Origin: Verrucomicrobiota bacterium
GTDB taxonomy: Bacteria > Verrucomicrobiota > Verrucomicrobiia > Opitutales > Opitutaceae
DNA: 64,000 nt
Assembly: GCA_016222805.1 (NCBI GenBank)
Contig: JACRQG010000011.1
Span: 62,001-126,000 of the forward strand
Reading direction: 5' to 3'
Part shown: positions 52,468 to 61,404 of the stretch, in pieces
How the letters are laid out: every line of letters starts with the position of its first letter
Numbering within the stretch: the first letter of the stretch is position 1
Position numbers and translations under genes: made by a program
The notes under the pieces: model-generated
The model's database searches: none
Seen by the model: only the letters and a program-made list of their open reading frames with translations
What the model was told of the DNA's origin: nothing

Positions 52468-52508
52468 AACCATTATTCAATCGCTTTTGCGCAGAAGTGA
52501 TATGATAA
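52468..52508. promoter_or_regulatory. Divergent promoter region
   Basis: AT-rich by local standards. TATGAT (52501-52506) could be the -10 of the regulator gene on the plus strand, only about 10 bp before its ATG, suggesting a very short leader. TTGAATAATGG on the minus strand (52480-52470) offers a -10 for the SDR gene. No strong -35 is visible. Confidence 0.4.
52480..52501. promoter_or_regulatory. 22-bp palindromic operator candidate
   Basis: ATCGCTTTTGCG followed by CAGAAGTGAT is an inverted repeat with 9 of 11 symmetric pairs matching, centred on TGCGCA. Even symmetry around CG, and its place between the divergent regulator and SDR starts, suit a LacI/GntR-type dimer. It overlaps both candidate promoters, which predicts autoregulation and repression of the catabolic genes. 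Confidence 0.6.
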
Positions 52509-52515
52509 CGCGACC

Positions 52516-53523
52516 ATGGCCCGACCCCGCAGCCCCAAGGTCCAGGAAGCGAAGGAGCGCATGATCGCGCGACTTCGGGAGGGCTTTCACCGTCCGGGCC
52601 AGCGATTCCTCTCCAACCGGGCGGTGGCCGAAGCCTTCGGAGTGAGCTACCAGACGGCGCATCGACTGATGGGGGAACTGCAGGCGGAAGGGTGGCTGGC
52701 GCGGGCACCCGGCTCCGGCAGCTTTGTGCCGGGACCGGCGCCGCGGATGCGCGGGGTGGCCCTGGTGTTGCACGAGCGGGCGCGCCGGCGCGGGAGCTTT
52801 GGCGCGCAGTTGCGGGATGTCGTGCGCGAGGCCTTGGAGGAGGCGGGAGTGGAGTGGACCGAGCCGGTGCCGGGGACCGTGGCGGTGGGAACGGAGTGGC
52901 TTCCGGTGTTGTGGGAACAGCCCGAGGCGCTGGCGGCCGTGGCGCGGGAGCGGCGGTTCGCGATCCTGGTGAACGACCGGCCGCCGCCGGGGCTGGCGGC
53001 GACCGTCGTGGACGGACTCGCGGTCGACGATTATTCCGGCGGCGCGGCGGCGGCGGAGATCCTGCGGGCGCGAGGTGCCCGGCTCCGGCTTGCCGTGCTG
53101 GCGGGCCCGGCGGGAGATCCCCGCAGCGAGGCCCGGGTCCAGGGGTTTTGCGCGCACGCCCCGAAGTGCGACGTCATCCCGGCGGGGACCTGGTATGCCG
53201 AGGAGGCCGGTCCCGTCGCGCGACGGCTGGCGCGTCGAGAGTACGAGGCGGTCTTCTGCTGCAACGACCGGCTGGCGGCGGCGGTGGTGGCAGCCGCTGA
53301 CGAACTGGGCTGCCGGCGCCCGGCCCTGGTTGGCTTCGATGATGCGCCTGTGGCGGAGGAACTGGATCTGACCACGATTGCGATCCCCTGGGAACGCCTC
53401 GCCGGGGAGTTGGTGGAGTTGGCGCGGCGACGGCTGGCCGGCGACCTGATGTCGGCCAGCCAGCGGATCTTTTCCCCGCATCCCGTCATGCGGCGCAGTC
53501 ACCTGGCGGTCGGCGATGTGTAA
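52516..53523 (+). CDS. GntR-type HTH fused to LacI-type ligand-binding domain, transcriptional regulator
   Basis: A 335-residue regulator. Residues 10-75 are a winged helix of the GntR type (RFLSNRAVAEAFGVSYQTAHRLMGELQAEGWLARAPGSGSFV). From about 78 onward is a periplasmic-binding-protein-like LacI effector domain: GVALVLHERARRRGSFGAQL, AILVNDRPPPGLAATVVDGLAVDDYSGG, EAVFCCNDRLAAAVVAAADELGCRRPALVGFDDAPVAEELDLTTIAIPWERL. This AraR/GntR-LacI architecture regulates sugar genes in several phyla. It is divergent from the SDR gene with a palindrome between them. It probably represses the 34-52 kb run and is relieved by a sugar or sugar acid. Confidence 0.87.
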   Translation: MARPRSPKVQEAKERMIARLREGFHRPGQRFLSNRAVAEAFGVSYQTAHRLMGELQAEGWLARAPGSGSFVPGPAPRMRGVALVLHERARRRGSFGAQLRDVVREALEEAGVEWTEPVPGTVAVGTEWLPVLWEQPEALAAVARERRFAILVNDRPPPGLAATVVDGLAVDDYSGGAAAAEILRARGARLRLAVLAGPAGDPRSEARVQGFCAHAPKCDVIPAGTWYAEEAGPVARRLARREYEAVFCCNDRLAAAVVAAADELGCRRPALVGFDDAPVAEELDLTTIAIPWERLAGELVELARRRLAGDLMSASQRIFSPHPVMRRSHLAVGDV

Positions 53524-53565
53524 CTTTTCGGCGCCGCGAGGGTTCTTGGAGCGGAGAGATCACCG

Positions 53566-53772
53566 ATGAAATTCCTGCTCGTGTTGCTGCTCTGGGCCCT
53601 GCTGCTGGTGCTCTGCTGGCCCCTGGCCCTTTTGCTGGTCGTGGTGTGGCCGCTGCTCTGGCTACTTTCGATTCCCTTCCGGGTTGTGGGCGTGGCGGTC
53701 GAGGCGGTGCTGGCGCTGGTCAAGGCGGTGTTGTTCCTGCCCAGCCGGTTGCTGGGCGGCGGGCGCGGGTGA
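53566..53772 (+). CDS. Small Leu/Trp-rich membrane protein
   Basis: A 68-residue protein with two hydrophobic stretches (3-30 and about 33-57) rich in Leu, Val and Trp, and a short basic, glycine-rich end. Unlike most starts in the window it has a GGAGCGGAGAG purine tract before the ATG at 53566. No family recognised. It follows the regulator gene by 42 bp and may be co-transcribed with it; a membrane-anchoring or stress-type microprotein is possible, but no function is evident. Confidence 0.6.
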   Translation: MKFLLVLLLWALLLVLCWPLALLLVVVWPLLWLLSIPFRVVGVAVEAVLALVKAVLFLPSRLLGGGRG

Positions 53773-54107
53773 AGCGAAGGAACCCGGGGCGGTTGACATC
53801 ACAGCTTGGCGTTGAGGCGGGCGGGGTGACGCACGAGAAACGTTGGCGGCGGCTCTGGGCGGGGCGAGGGCGCCCTGCCTACAGGGATGGCTCCGGCGAG
53901 GGATGACTCCGCGAAACGTGGGGCCGTCCCAGAAACTCTGCGGTGCCTTCGGCCTCCAAACGCCTCTGGCAACCGGTTTGGCCGGTCTTGGCGTGGCAGC
54001 AGTTGGGCGTTGCTTTGCCGTCGGGTCGTGCGTTTGAGCTACGGGGTTCGATTTCATCGCCGGCCCGACCGCCGGCGGCAAAGACACCAACCGTAAACCA
54101 GAGATTT
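53773..54107. other. 335-bp region upstream of the fourth TonB receptor
   Basis: It contains a GGGCGAGGGCGCCCTGCC repeat (53862-53885) and a TTGACA hexamer (53793-53798) without a matching -10. No convincing gene. The receptor's frame stays open into this region (an in-frame start exists at 53943), but that stretch is not signal-peptide-like. Confidence 0.5.
53862..53885. repeat. GGGCGAGGGCGCCCTGCC palindromic repeat, copy 2
   Basis: Its 18-base core (53862-53879) is identical to 32539-32556 and is followed by TACAGG, where copy 1 has CATCGG. Confidence 0.6.
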
Positions 54108-56819
54108 ATGAAGAACCATCGTTCGGCGGCCGCGCGTGCGGCGGTACGCCTGGGAGTCGCGGCCCTGCTCGTCACCGGAGTCCTCGTGGCCCAGCAACCT
54201 AAGACGCAGGAGAACAAGTCTGAATCCACGGGACCGCAGCAACTCGAGGCCTACGAGGTCACGGGCTCGCGGATTCGCCGCCTCGACTACGAGACGCCGT
54301 CGCCGGTGGTCACCTTCTCGGCCGCCACCATCGAGGAAAAGGGGTACGCCACCTTCGGGGAGTTCATGCAGAGCCTGTCGTACAACAATTCCACCGGGGT
54401 CTCCGAGTTCACGACGGGCAGTTTCATCACCGGCGCCGCCACGATCAACCCGCGCGGTCTCGGGTCCAATCGCGTCCTCTCCCTGGTCAACGGCCGCCGC
54501 GCCATCCCCTATGCGCTGACCAACAGCGCCAGCGGCACGCCGCAGACCGTCTTCAACTTCAACAGCATTCCCGCGGCGGCAATCCAGCGCGTCGAGTACC
54601 TGAAGGACGGCGCCTCGGCCATCTACGGCTCCGACGCAATCACGGGCGTGTTCAACATGATCCTGAAGAAGAACTACGAAGGGTCCTCGATCGACATCAC
54701 CCTCGCGAACACCCTGAAGCACGACACGCTCCGCCGGACGGTCAGCATCTTCACCGGTCTCTCCAAGGACGGCTGGGAAATCACCGGCGGCGTCACGCTG
54801 CAGAGCCGGCATTCCAGTTTCATCAAGGATTACGGGGTGACCACCACGGACTACCGCTATCTCGGTCAGAAGGGCATCAACCAGAACAGCACGATCTATC
54901 ACCCGACGTACCTCTCGTTGACGGCCGCGCAGGCGCAGGCCTCGGGCCTCGGTACGGCGGCAGGCTTCTACATCGTGCAGGGGCCGAACGGCACGGCCAA
55001 TCCGACCAAGTCGAGCTTCACCTACGTCGGCACCTCGACCGCGGCCTTCACCAACGACAACCGGCAGGACTTCGCCAATGTCACGCAGCTCTATCCTTCG
55101 AGCGAGAGCGGCGGCGGCTACGCCAGCCTGCAGCGCGTGATCAACCCCCACGTCACCGCCTTCGCCAATGTCCTCTTCAGCCGCAGCCTCACGCACTACG
55201 AACTGCAACCCTACGGGTATACCAACTCCCTCGCGGGCATCACGCTGCCGGCCACCAACCCCTACAACCCCACCGGTCTGTCGCTGACCAACACCACGAC
55301 GACGTTTCCCTATACCTTCCGCGGGCGCTACCTGCCCAAACGCGAGGTCGCCAGCACCACCGTTTCCACGGTCGCGGGCTTGCGCGGCACGGTGCAGCGG
55401 ATCTGGAACTGGGAAACCGGAGTCAGCTACGCGCAAAACGAGACGGTGCGCGACACCGACCTGATCGCGGCAGCCGACCTGCAGGCCGCCCTCAACGGCA
55501 CCACGCGGGCGACCGCCTGGAATCCGTTCGGCCCCTCCGACAACCCCGACATCGAGAAGAACCTCTACACGCGCTCCCGCGGCCTCGACGGCAAGATCAA
55601 CAGCCTGAGCTACGACGCCTCCGTCAACGGGACGTTCTACCAACTGCCGTGGAGGGGGGCGGGGGAACTGGGGATCGCCGGCGGCTATGAGTTCCGGCAC
55701 GACGAGCTCCGCTCCAATCCCGAGCCCAACAACTTCATCGGTTTCACCGCCACCACCCCCTTCAAGGGGACCCGCGACATTCACTCGGCCTACGTCGAGC
55801 TGACGGCCCCGGTTCAGAAGTGGCTCGATTTTCAATTCGCCGGCCGCCACGAGCACTACAGCGACTTCGGCAACACCACCAAACCGAAGGTCGCCGCGAA
55901 GCTCCGCCTGCCGTCCAACCGCCTGCTCAATGTGGTTCTCCGCGGCTCGTACTCCGAGTCGTTCAAGGCACCGGACCTCGGCCAGCTCTACCAGCCGCGC
56001 TCCAACGCCACCTCCACGACCAGCTTCCTCGATCCGCTGCGTCCGCAGGACGCAGCGCGGCAGATGCCGACGACCGTCGGCGGCAACCCGGACCTCAAGC
56101 CGGAGGAGGGCAAGGTGCAGTATTCCGGCGCGGTCTTCGAGGTGCCGCGGTTCAAGGGCCTCAGCTTCAGCGTGGACTTCTTCGACGTGCAGATCACCAA
56201 CGTCATCAGTTCCCTGAGTGCGAGCTACATGCTTTCGGCCGAAGGCCGTCGCCTCTTCCCCAATGCGATTACGCGCGAGCCCACGGCCGACGGCTCCCCT
56301 GGCCGCATCACCCGGATCACGGCGGTGTCAAACAACCTTGGGCTCCAGCTTTACCGGGGCCTCGACTACGGCCTGCGCTACGGGCTGCGCAACACCCGGT
56401 GGGGCAGCTTCACCTTCGACGCCATGGCCAGCCAGGTGATCAAGAAGGGCTCCGATGCCGGCACCGGCGCCGGTTTCTTCAACAACACCGGCCTGGCCTT
56501 CGACGTGGAGTGGCGGTACAACTACAGCGTCAACTGGTTCTACAAGGACTTCGGCGTGCGCATCGCCGCTGACGTGGTTGGAAAGTACTTCAACGACAAT
56601 TGGACGACCGCCGGCTGGGGCGAGAACGTCTTCACCCTCGTGAACCCGTCCATCACCTACCGCGGCTTCCGGAAGACCACCCTCACCCTGGGGGTGACGA
56701 ATGTCTTCGACGCCCGTCCGCCCGCCATGGGCCACCGGGCCCTGGGCTTCGACGATCGCGTCTATGGCGCCGGCGCTCTCGGCATCGCCGGTTCCCTGCG
56801 GGTGCGGCGCGAGTTCTGA
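54108..56819 (+). CDS. TonB-dependent receptor
   Basis: A 903-residue outer-membrane receptor from the ATG at 54108. The signal peptide runs to about LVAQQ (30). TonB-box-like LEAYEV (46-51) runs into TGSRIRR, as in many proteobacterial sugar receptors. The plug has PSPVVTFSAATIEEKG, INPRGLGSNRVLSLVNGRR, IPAAAIQRVEYLKDGASAIYGSDAITGVFNMILKK. The barrel shows SYSESFKAPDLGQLYQPRS and ends IAGSLRVRREF. It is on the strand opposite the catabolic run but close to its regulator, with an MFS transporter 103 bp downstream. This plug type is common in receptors for oligosaccharides; ligand unknown. Confidence 0.9.
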   Translation: MKNHRSAAARAAVRLGVAALLVTGVLVAQQPKTQENKSESTGPQQLEAYEVTGSRIRRLDYETPSPVVTFSAATIEEKGYATFGEFMQSLSYNNSTGVSEFTTGSFITGAATINPRGLGSNRVLSLVNGRRAIPYALTNSASGTPQTVFNFNSIPAAAIQRVEYLKDGASAIYGSDAITGVFNMILKKNYEGSSIDITLANTLKHDTLRRTVSIFTGLSKDGWEITGGVTLQSRHSSFIKDYGVTTTDYRYLGQKGINQNSTIYHPTYLSLTAAQAQASGLGTAAGFYIVQGPNGTANPTKSSFTYVGTSTAAFTNDNRQDFANVTQLYPSSESGGGYASLQRVINPHVTAFANVLFSRSLTHYELQPYGYTNSLAGITLPATNPYNPTGLSLTNTTTTFPYTFRGRYLPKREVASTTVSTVAGLRGTVQRIWNWETGVSYAQNETVRDTDLIAAADLQAALNGTTRATAWNPFGPSDNPDIEKNLYTRSRGLDGKINSLSYDASVNGTFYQLPWRGAGELGIAGGYEFRHDELRSNPEPNNFIGFTATTPFKGTRDIHSAYVELTAPVQKWLDFQFAGRHEHYSDFGNTTKPKVAAKLRLPSNRLLNVVLRGSYSESFKAPDLGQLYQPRSNATSTTSFLDPLRPQDAARQMPTTVGGNPDLKPEEGKVQYSGAVFEVPRFKGLSFSVDFFDVQITNVISSLSASYMLSAEGRRLFPNAITREPTADGSPGRITRITAVSNNLGLQLYRGLDYGLRYGLRNTRWGSFTFDAMASQVIKKGSDAGTGAGFFNNTGLAFDVEWRYNYSVNWFYKDFGVRIAADVVGKYFNDNWTTAGWGENVFTLVNPSITYRGFRKTTLTLGVTNVFDARPPAMGHRALGFDDRVYGAGALGIAGSLRVRREF

Positions 56820-56922
56820 TCCCGCTGGGGAGCGAGTGGAAGAAACCCGTGGGTTTTCCACGGACGGGCGATTGACAACCTCGCGGGGGTTCGTGGGCTT
56901 CAGGTTCCCCACGTCCCCGCGC

Positions 56923-58455
56923 ATGACTGTTCCGTCCTCCTCCGCGCCTGCGTCCTCCTCCCGCGCCAGGTACATGACCCTGATCGCCGCCTTCCTCGGG
57001 TGGGCGTTCGATGGTTTCGAGATGGGGCTGTTTCCTCTCGTGGGGCAGGCGGCGTTGAAGGACCTCCTCGGCCCGGGGGCCACGTCCGGGGAAGCGGCAC
57101 AGTGGTTCGGGGCGATCATCGCAGTGTTTCTCGTCGGCGCGGCCAGCGGCGGGGTGCTCTTTGGCTGGCTGGGGGACAAGATTGGGCGGGTGCGGGCGAT
57201 GTCGCTGAGCATCTTCACCTACGCGATCTTCACGGGGCTGTGCGGATTTGCGACCGAGGCCTGGCACGTCGCGGCGCTGCGGTTCGTCGCCTCGCTGGGC
57301 ATGGGTGGGGAGTGGTCGCTTGGCGTGGCACTGGTGAACGAAGTCTGGCCGGGCAAGGGCCGGGCTTTGATCGCGGGCCTGATCGGAGCGGCGGCGAATG
57401 TCGGTTATCTCCTGGTGGCGGCCTTGAGCATGGGACTGGTCGGCTTCATCGGCCACGTGGAGGAGATGCTGAGGGCCATCGGATTCTCCGAAGGCATCAC
57501 GCAGAGCCTGCTGGCGAACTCGGCGTGGCGGTTCCTGATGATCAGTGGAGCCTTCCCGGCCTTCCTGATTCTGTTCATCCGCCTGTCGGTCCCGGAGTCG
57601 GAGCGCTGGCAGGAGGAAAAGGCGAAGGGCTCCACTTCGCACTGGAGCAACCCGGATCTCATCGGCGTGTTCGTGGCGTGTGCGGCGGCCCTGGTGGTGA
57701 TCGGGGTGTGGTCGCCCGCGATGACAGGGCTGCACCCCGGGATCGCAGTGGCGGTGACGGTGGTGGGGGTGGGGATCGCGCTCCTCGGCTATCTGCACCC
57801 GGTGCGGAGGTACCTGGCCCGGGCAATCGCGGCCGGCAGCCTTTCGGAGGAATCCCGGACCCGCGTGCTGCGCCGCATGCTGTTTGGCGCCGGCCTCGCC
57901 GGGGTGGCGTTGCTCGGCACGTGGGGCTCGATCCAGTGGGCCCCGCGCTGGGCGGCGGAACTGCAGCCGGACACCGCCACCGTAAAGTATTTCGCCAAGG
58001 AAAAGACCCAGCTGGCGACCGCCTTCGGGGCGATCGTCGGCACGATTGCGGCCGCCCTGACCGCCGGGATCCTCGGCCGCCGTCTCACGTATGCGGGGAT
58101 GTGTGTCGGTTCGATCGGGGCCGCGCTGTATTTTTACCAGGGACACGCGACCTTTGACGGCGGATTCCTGTTTGCCGCCTTTCTCGCCGGGGCCATGACC
58201 GCGGCGTTCTACGGCTTCTTCCCGCTGTACTTCCCGGAGTTGTTCCCGACGGCCGTGCGGGCGACAGGGCAGGGGTTCGCCTTCAACTTCGGCCGAATCG
58301 TGGCGGCGGTCGGCGGCCTGCACACCGCGACCCTGATGCAGGCCTTCGGCGGGAGTTTCGCGCAGGCGGGATCGACGATGGCCGCAATCTACCTCGTAGG
58401 GGCGGTCTTGATTTGGTTCGGACCCGAGACGAAGGAAACGGACCTGCCTGGCTGA
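56923..58455 (+). CDS. MFS transporter (metabolite:H+ symporter type)
   Basis: A 510-residue inner-membrane transporter. The ATG at 56923 follows a C-rich leader. FLGWAFDGFEMGLFPLVGQ (TM1 with the D.FD.G motif), GWLGDKIGRVRAM (loop 2-3 signature), RFVASLGMGGEWSLGVALVNEVWPGKGR (TM4-5), and PLYFPELFPTAVRATGQGFAFNFGR identify the sugar/metabolite-H+ symporter branch. About 12 helices. The order receptor-MFS suggests the outer receptor and this protein move the same ligand in sequence. Substrates in this branch range from sugars to aromatic acids. Confidence 0.86.
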   Translation: MTVPSSSAPASSSRARYMTLIAAFLGWAFDGFEMGLFPLVGQAALKDLLGPGATSGEAAQWFGAIIAVFLVGAASGGVLFGWLGDKIGRVRAMSLSIFTYAIFTGLCGFATEAWHVAALRFVASLGMGGEWSLGVALVNEVWPGKGRALIAGLIGAAANVGYLLVAALSMGLVGFIGHVEEMLRAIGFSEGITQSLLANSAWRFLMISGAFPAFLILFIRLSVPESERWQEEKAKGSTSHWSNPDLIGVFVACAAALVVIGVWSPAMTGLHPGIAVAVTVVGVGIALLGYLHPVRRYLARAIAAGSLSEESRTRVLRRMLFGAGLAGVALLGTWGSIQWAPRWAAELQPDTATVKYFAKEKTQLATAFGAIVGTIAAALTAGILGRRLTYAGMCVGSIGAALYFYQGHATFDGGFLFAAFLAGAMTAAFYGFFPLYFPELFPTAVRATGQGFAFNFGRIVAAVGGLHTATLMQAFGGSFAQAGSTMAAIYLVGAVLIWFGPETKETDLPG

Positions 58456-58660
58456 AGCGCGGCCAACGATTCTTTAGCCGCACCCGAGCCGAAGGCGAAC
58501 GCGTGGGCGGCCGAGGAAGGCGTGGGCGCTTGCCGCCGCCGGGACGTCATGGCGCGCGAGTCCGATCTGGCGGGCGACTTTCGGTTGGCGTGTGGCGGCC
58601 GGGACTGTTGTGGTCGGGGCGTGCGGCCGGATGCTGTTTCCGGCTGGCTCACCCCAACTC

Positions 58661-60856
58661 ATGCGCCTGCCCCTCCTGCTTCGTTCTGCCCTCGTCAGCC
58701 TTGTCGGGCTCGCCGCGCCCGTGTTGTCCGCGGCCGGTCCCCGGGTTCTCCCGGCGGGCACGCGGCCCGACGATGTGCGGCTGCAACCCCTGAAGGACCT
58801 CAACGGCTACTTCCCGTTCACGCCTTCCCGGACGCGGGAGGACTGGACGCAGCGGGCGGCGTGGGTGCGCCGGCAGATCCTGGTGTCCCAGGGGCTCTGG
58901 CCGATGCCGACGAAGACCCCGCTGAACGCCGTGATCCACGGGCGGATCGATCGCGGCGAGTACACGGTGGAAAAGGTCTATTTCGAAAGTGCGCCGGGCT
59001 TCTTTGTGACGGGCAACCTGTATCGGCCGAAGCAGGCGGCCGGGCGGGTGCCGGCGGTGCTCTTCGCCCACGGCCACTGGAAGGATGCGCGGCTCTCCGA
59101 GGAGACCGAGGTGAAGCTGCGCCAGGAGATCGCCACCGGCCAGGAACGCTTCGAGCAGGGCGGGCGGAGCCGCTTCCAGTCGATGTGCGTGCAACTCGCC
59201 CGGATGGGCTGTGTGGTGTGGCAGTGGGACATGCTCAGCGACTCGGACGCCCTGCAGTTTACGGCCGAGGTGATTCACCGGTTTGCCAAGCAGCGTCCCG
59301 AGATGAACGCGGCCGAGAACTGGGGGCTGTTCAGCCCCCAGGCGGAGTCCCACCTGCAGAGCGTGATGGGGTTGCAGACGTGGAACGCGGTGCGCTCGCT
59401 GGACTTCGTGCTCGGCCTTCCGGAGGTGGATCCGGCGCGGGTGGCGATCACCGGGGCGAGCGGCGGCGGCACGCAGACGATGCTGCTCGCGGCGATCGAC
59501 CCGCGGATCACGCTCGCGTTTCCCGCGGTGATGGTAAGCACGGCGATGCAGGGCGGGTGCACCTGCGAGAACTCGTCGCTGCTGCGCGTGAACACCGGCA
59601 ACGTGGAGTTCGCGGCGCTGTTTGCTCCGAAGCCGCAGGGGATGACGACGGCCAACGACTGGACCAAGGAGATGGCGACGAAGGGGTTTCCCGAACTGCA
59701 GAAACACTATGAGCTGATGGGTGCACCCAAGAACGTGATGCTGCACCGCGGGGAGCATTTTCCCCACAACTACAACGCCGTGTCGCGTTCGGCGTTCTTC
59801 ACCTGGCTGAACCGCCATTTCCAGCTCGGCGGGAAGGAGCCGGTGATCGAACGGGATTTCGAACCGCTGTCCCGGGAGCAGCTGACCGTCTGGGATGCGG
59901 CCCATCCGGCGCCCAAGGCGTCCGGACCGGACTTCGAACGCGCCCTGTTGCGCTGGTTCACCACGGATGCCGAGGGGCAGCTGCGCCGCCTGGCGGGCGA
60001 GCCGGAGAAGTTCCGGGAGGTTGCGGGCGGCGGAATCGAGGCGGTGATCGGGCGAAACGTCGCGCGGGCCGGGGACGTGGCCTGGCGGAAGAGCGGGAGC
60101 CGGGATCGCGAGACGCACCGGGAGTTGACGGGGATGGTGCGAAACGCGACGCACCGGGAGGAGATTCCGGTGGTGATTCTGCGACCCCGGCGGGACGCGG
60201 GACGCGTCGTGATCTGGCTGGAGGACGCGGGCAAGGCGGGGCTTTTCGGCGGAGACGACACGTTGCGACCGGCGGTACGACGGCTGGTCGACGCGGGGGT
60301 GACGGTGGTGGGGGCCGACCTGTTGGGGCAGGGGGAGTTTCTCGCGACGGGTGAGGCCGAGACCCGCACCCGGGTGGTGGCGAATCCCCGGGAGGCGCCG
60401 GCCTACACGCACGGTTACAACCACGCGCTCATCGCCCAGCAGGCGCACGATGTCCTGACCGTGGTGCAGGCACTGCAGGCGGGACGGCTGGAAGGAGGCA
60501 AGCGCGAGGGCGGAGTGGCGATCGCCGGGCGCGGCCGGGCCGGTGTGGTCGCAGCGCTGGCGCGGGCGGTGGCGGGGCCGAGCGTCGGTCGTGCCGCCAT
60601 CGATACGGGCGGCTTCCGCTTTGGCCAGGTGCGTGATTACCGCGATCCGAGTTTTCTGCCCGGCGGTGCGAAGTACCTGGATCTGCCGGGAATCCTGGCC
60701 GCCGCGGCGCCGCAGCCGCTCTGGCTGGCCGGGGAGGGAACGGCGGCGCTGGTGGCGGACCAATACCGGGCCCGCGGGGCCTCCGACCGCCTGGTGGCTG
60801 CCGACGGGCCGCGGTCGGACGTCGAAACCAGGATGGCGGAGTGGCTGGCGCGGTGA
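58661..60856 (+). CDS. Exported tandem alpha/beta hydrolase, acetylxylan-esterase-like
   Basis: A 731-residue protein. The signal peptide (MRLPLLLRSALVSLVGLAAPVLSAAG) begins at the ATG at 58661. The first alpha/beta hydrolase domain (about 100-400) has PAVLFAHGHWKDARLS, VVWQWDMLSDSD and the nucleophile elbow ITGASGGGTQTMLLAAID; GEHFPHNYN supplies the His. The second half (480-731) has a hydrolase-like core (EIPVVILRPRRDAGRVVIWLEDAGK, VAIAGRGRAGVVAALA) in which the elbow Ser is Arg (GRGRAG), so it is probably inactive. Such tandem proteins are annotated as acetylxylan esterase-like; carbohydrate deacylation in the periplasm is likely but unproven. Confidence 0.78.
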   Translation: MRLPLLLRSALVSLVGLAAPVLSAAGPRVLPAGTRPDDVRLQPLKDLNGYFPFTPSRTREDWTQRAAWVRRQILVSQGLWPMPTKTPLNAVIHGRIDRGEYTVEKVYFESAPGFFVTGNLYRPKQAAGRVPAVLFAHGHWKDARLSEETEVKLRQEIATGQERFEQGGRSRFQSMCVQLARMGCVVWQWDMLSDSDALQFTAEVIHRFAKQRPEMNAAENWGLFSPQAESHLQSVMGLQTWNAVRSLDFVLGLPEVDPARVAITGASGGGTQTMLLAAIDPRITLAFPAVMVSTAMQGGCTCENSSLLRVNTGNVEFAALFAPKPQGMTTANDWTKEMATKGFPELQKHYELMGAPKNVMLHRGEHFPHNYNAVSRSAFFTWLNRHFQLGGKEPVIERDFEPLSREQLTVWDAAHPAPKASGPDFERALLRWFTTDAEGQLRRLAGEPEKFREVAGGGIEAVIGRNVARAGDVAWRKSGSRDRETHRELTGMVRNATHREEIPVVILRPRRDAGRVVIWLEDAGKAGLFGGDDTLRPAVRRLVDAGVTVVGADLLGQGEFLATGEAETRTRVVANPREAPAYTHGYNHALIAQQAHDVLTVVQALQAGRLEGGKREGGVAIAGRGRAGVVAALARAVAGPSVGRAAIDTGGFRFGQVRDYRDPSFLPGGAKYLDLPGILAAAAPQPLWLAGEGTAALVADQYRARGASDRLVAADGPRSDVETRMAEWLAR

Positions 60857-60933
60857 GGGCCGGTTGGGCGTCAGTCGCCGGTACCGCGGCGATTCGGCTT
60901 GCGGGTGCCGCGCGGGATCCGGAGAACAACGAC

Positions 60934-61404
60934 GTGTCGAGTCGGATGATACCTGAATCCAGCGCGGTGGGGACGCTGATCACCGCGGAGGAGGAGGTGC
61001 GGCGGGAACACGAGCTGCGGCACCTGCGGGAGACCGTGACGGCGCTCCGGAGCCGCCTGGAGGAGGTGCAGGCCAACCAGGAGGCGGCGGTGCAGCAGGC
61101 GGTGGCGGCGGCGCAGGAGGAATTGCGGCAGCTGCGCGATACGGCGCAGGCGTTGCGCGCGGAGTTGCAGGCTGCGGTCACCGAGCGGGAACAGGCGCTG
61201 CAGGCCGCCCAGGCGACGGGGCGGGAGGAGGCGAAGCAGTTGCAGGCCACAATCGCCGCAATGCGAAGCGAACTGGAGGCCGCGATGGCGCGCGGGCAGG
61301 CCGACCTGGACGCGGCGGAGCGACGGCACCTGGACGAGGTACGGCAACTGCGCGACGCGATTGCGGCGTTGCGCACCGAGCTGGAGCGAAGCCATGGACG
61401 CTGA
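60934..61404 (+). CDS. Coiled-coil protein built of 36-residue repeats
   Basis: A 156-residue protein from GTG 60934, which has GGAG nine bases upstream; ATG 60946 is the alternative. After 27 residues it consists of three full 36-residue units and a partial fourth (61015, 61123, 61231, 61339), each starting near xRQLRDTxxALRxEL and ending in an acidic pair. All helical, with no signal or membrane segment. It ends 11 bp inside the start of the cyclase gene, so the two are co-translated; it may dimerise with or scaffold the cyclase. No family recognised. Confidence 0.7.
   Translation: MSSRMIPESSAVGTLITAEEEVRREHELRHLRETVTALRSRLEEVQANQEAAVQQAVAAAQEELRQLRDTAQALRAELQAAVTEREQALQAAQATGREEAKQLQATIAAMRSELEAAMARGQADLDAAERRHLDEVRQLRDAIAALRTELERSHGR

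Noticed and set aside
53793-53798. TTGACA as a -35 box for the fourth TonB receptor
   Set aside because: No -10-like hexamer occurs at 16-19 bp, and the start codon is some 310 bp away.
56838-56859. Possible terminator hairpin after the fourth TonB receptor
   Set aside because: The stem AAACC/GGTTT is only five base pairs with a bulge and is not followed by a clean T-run.
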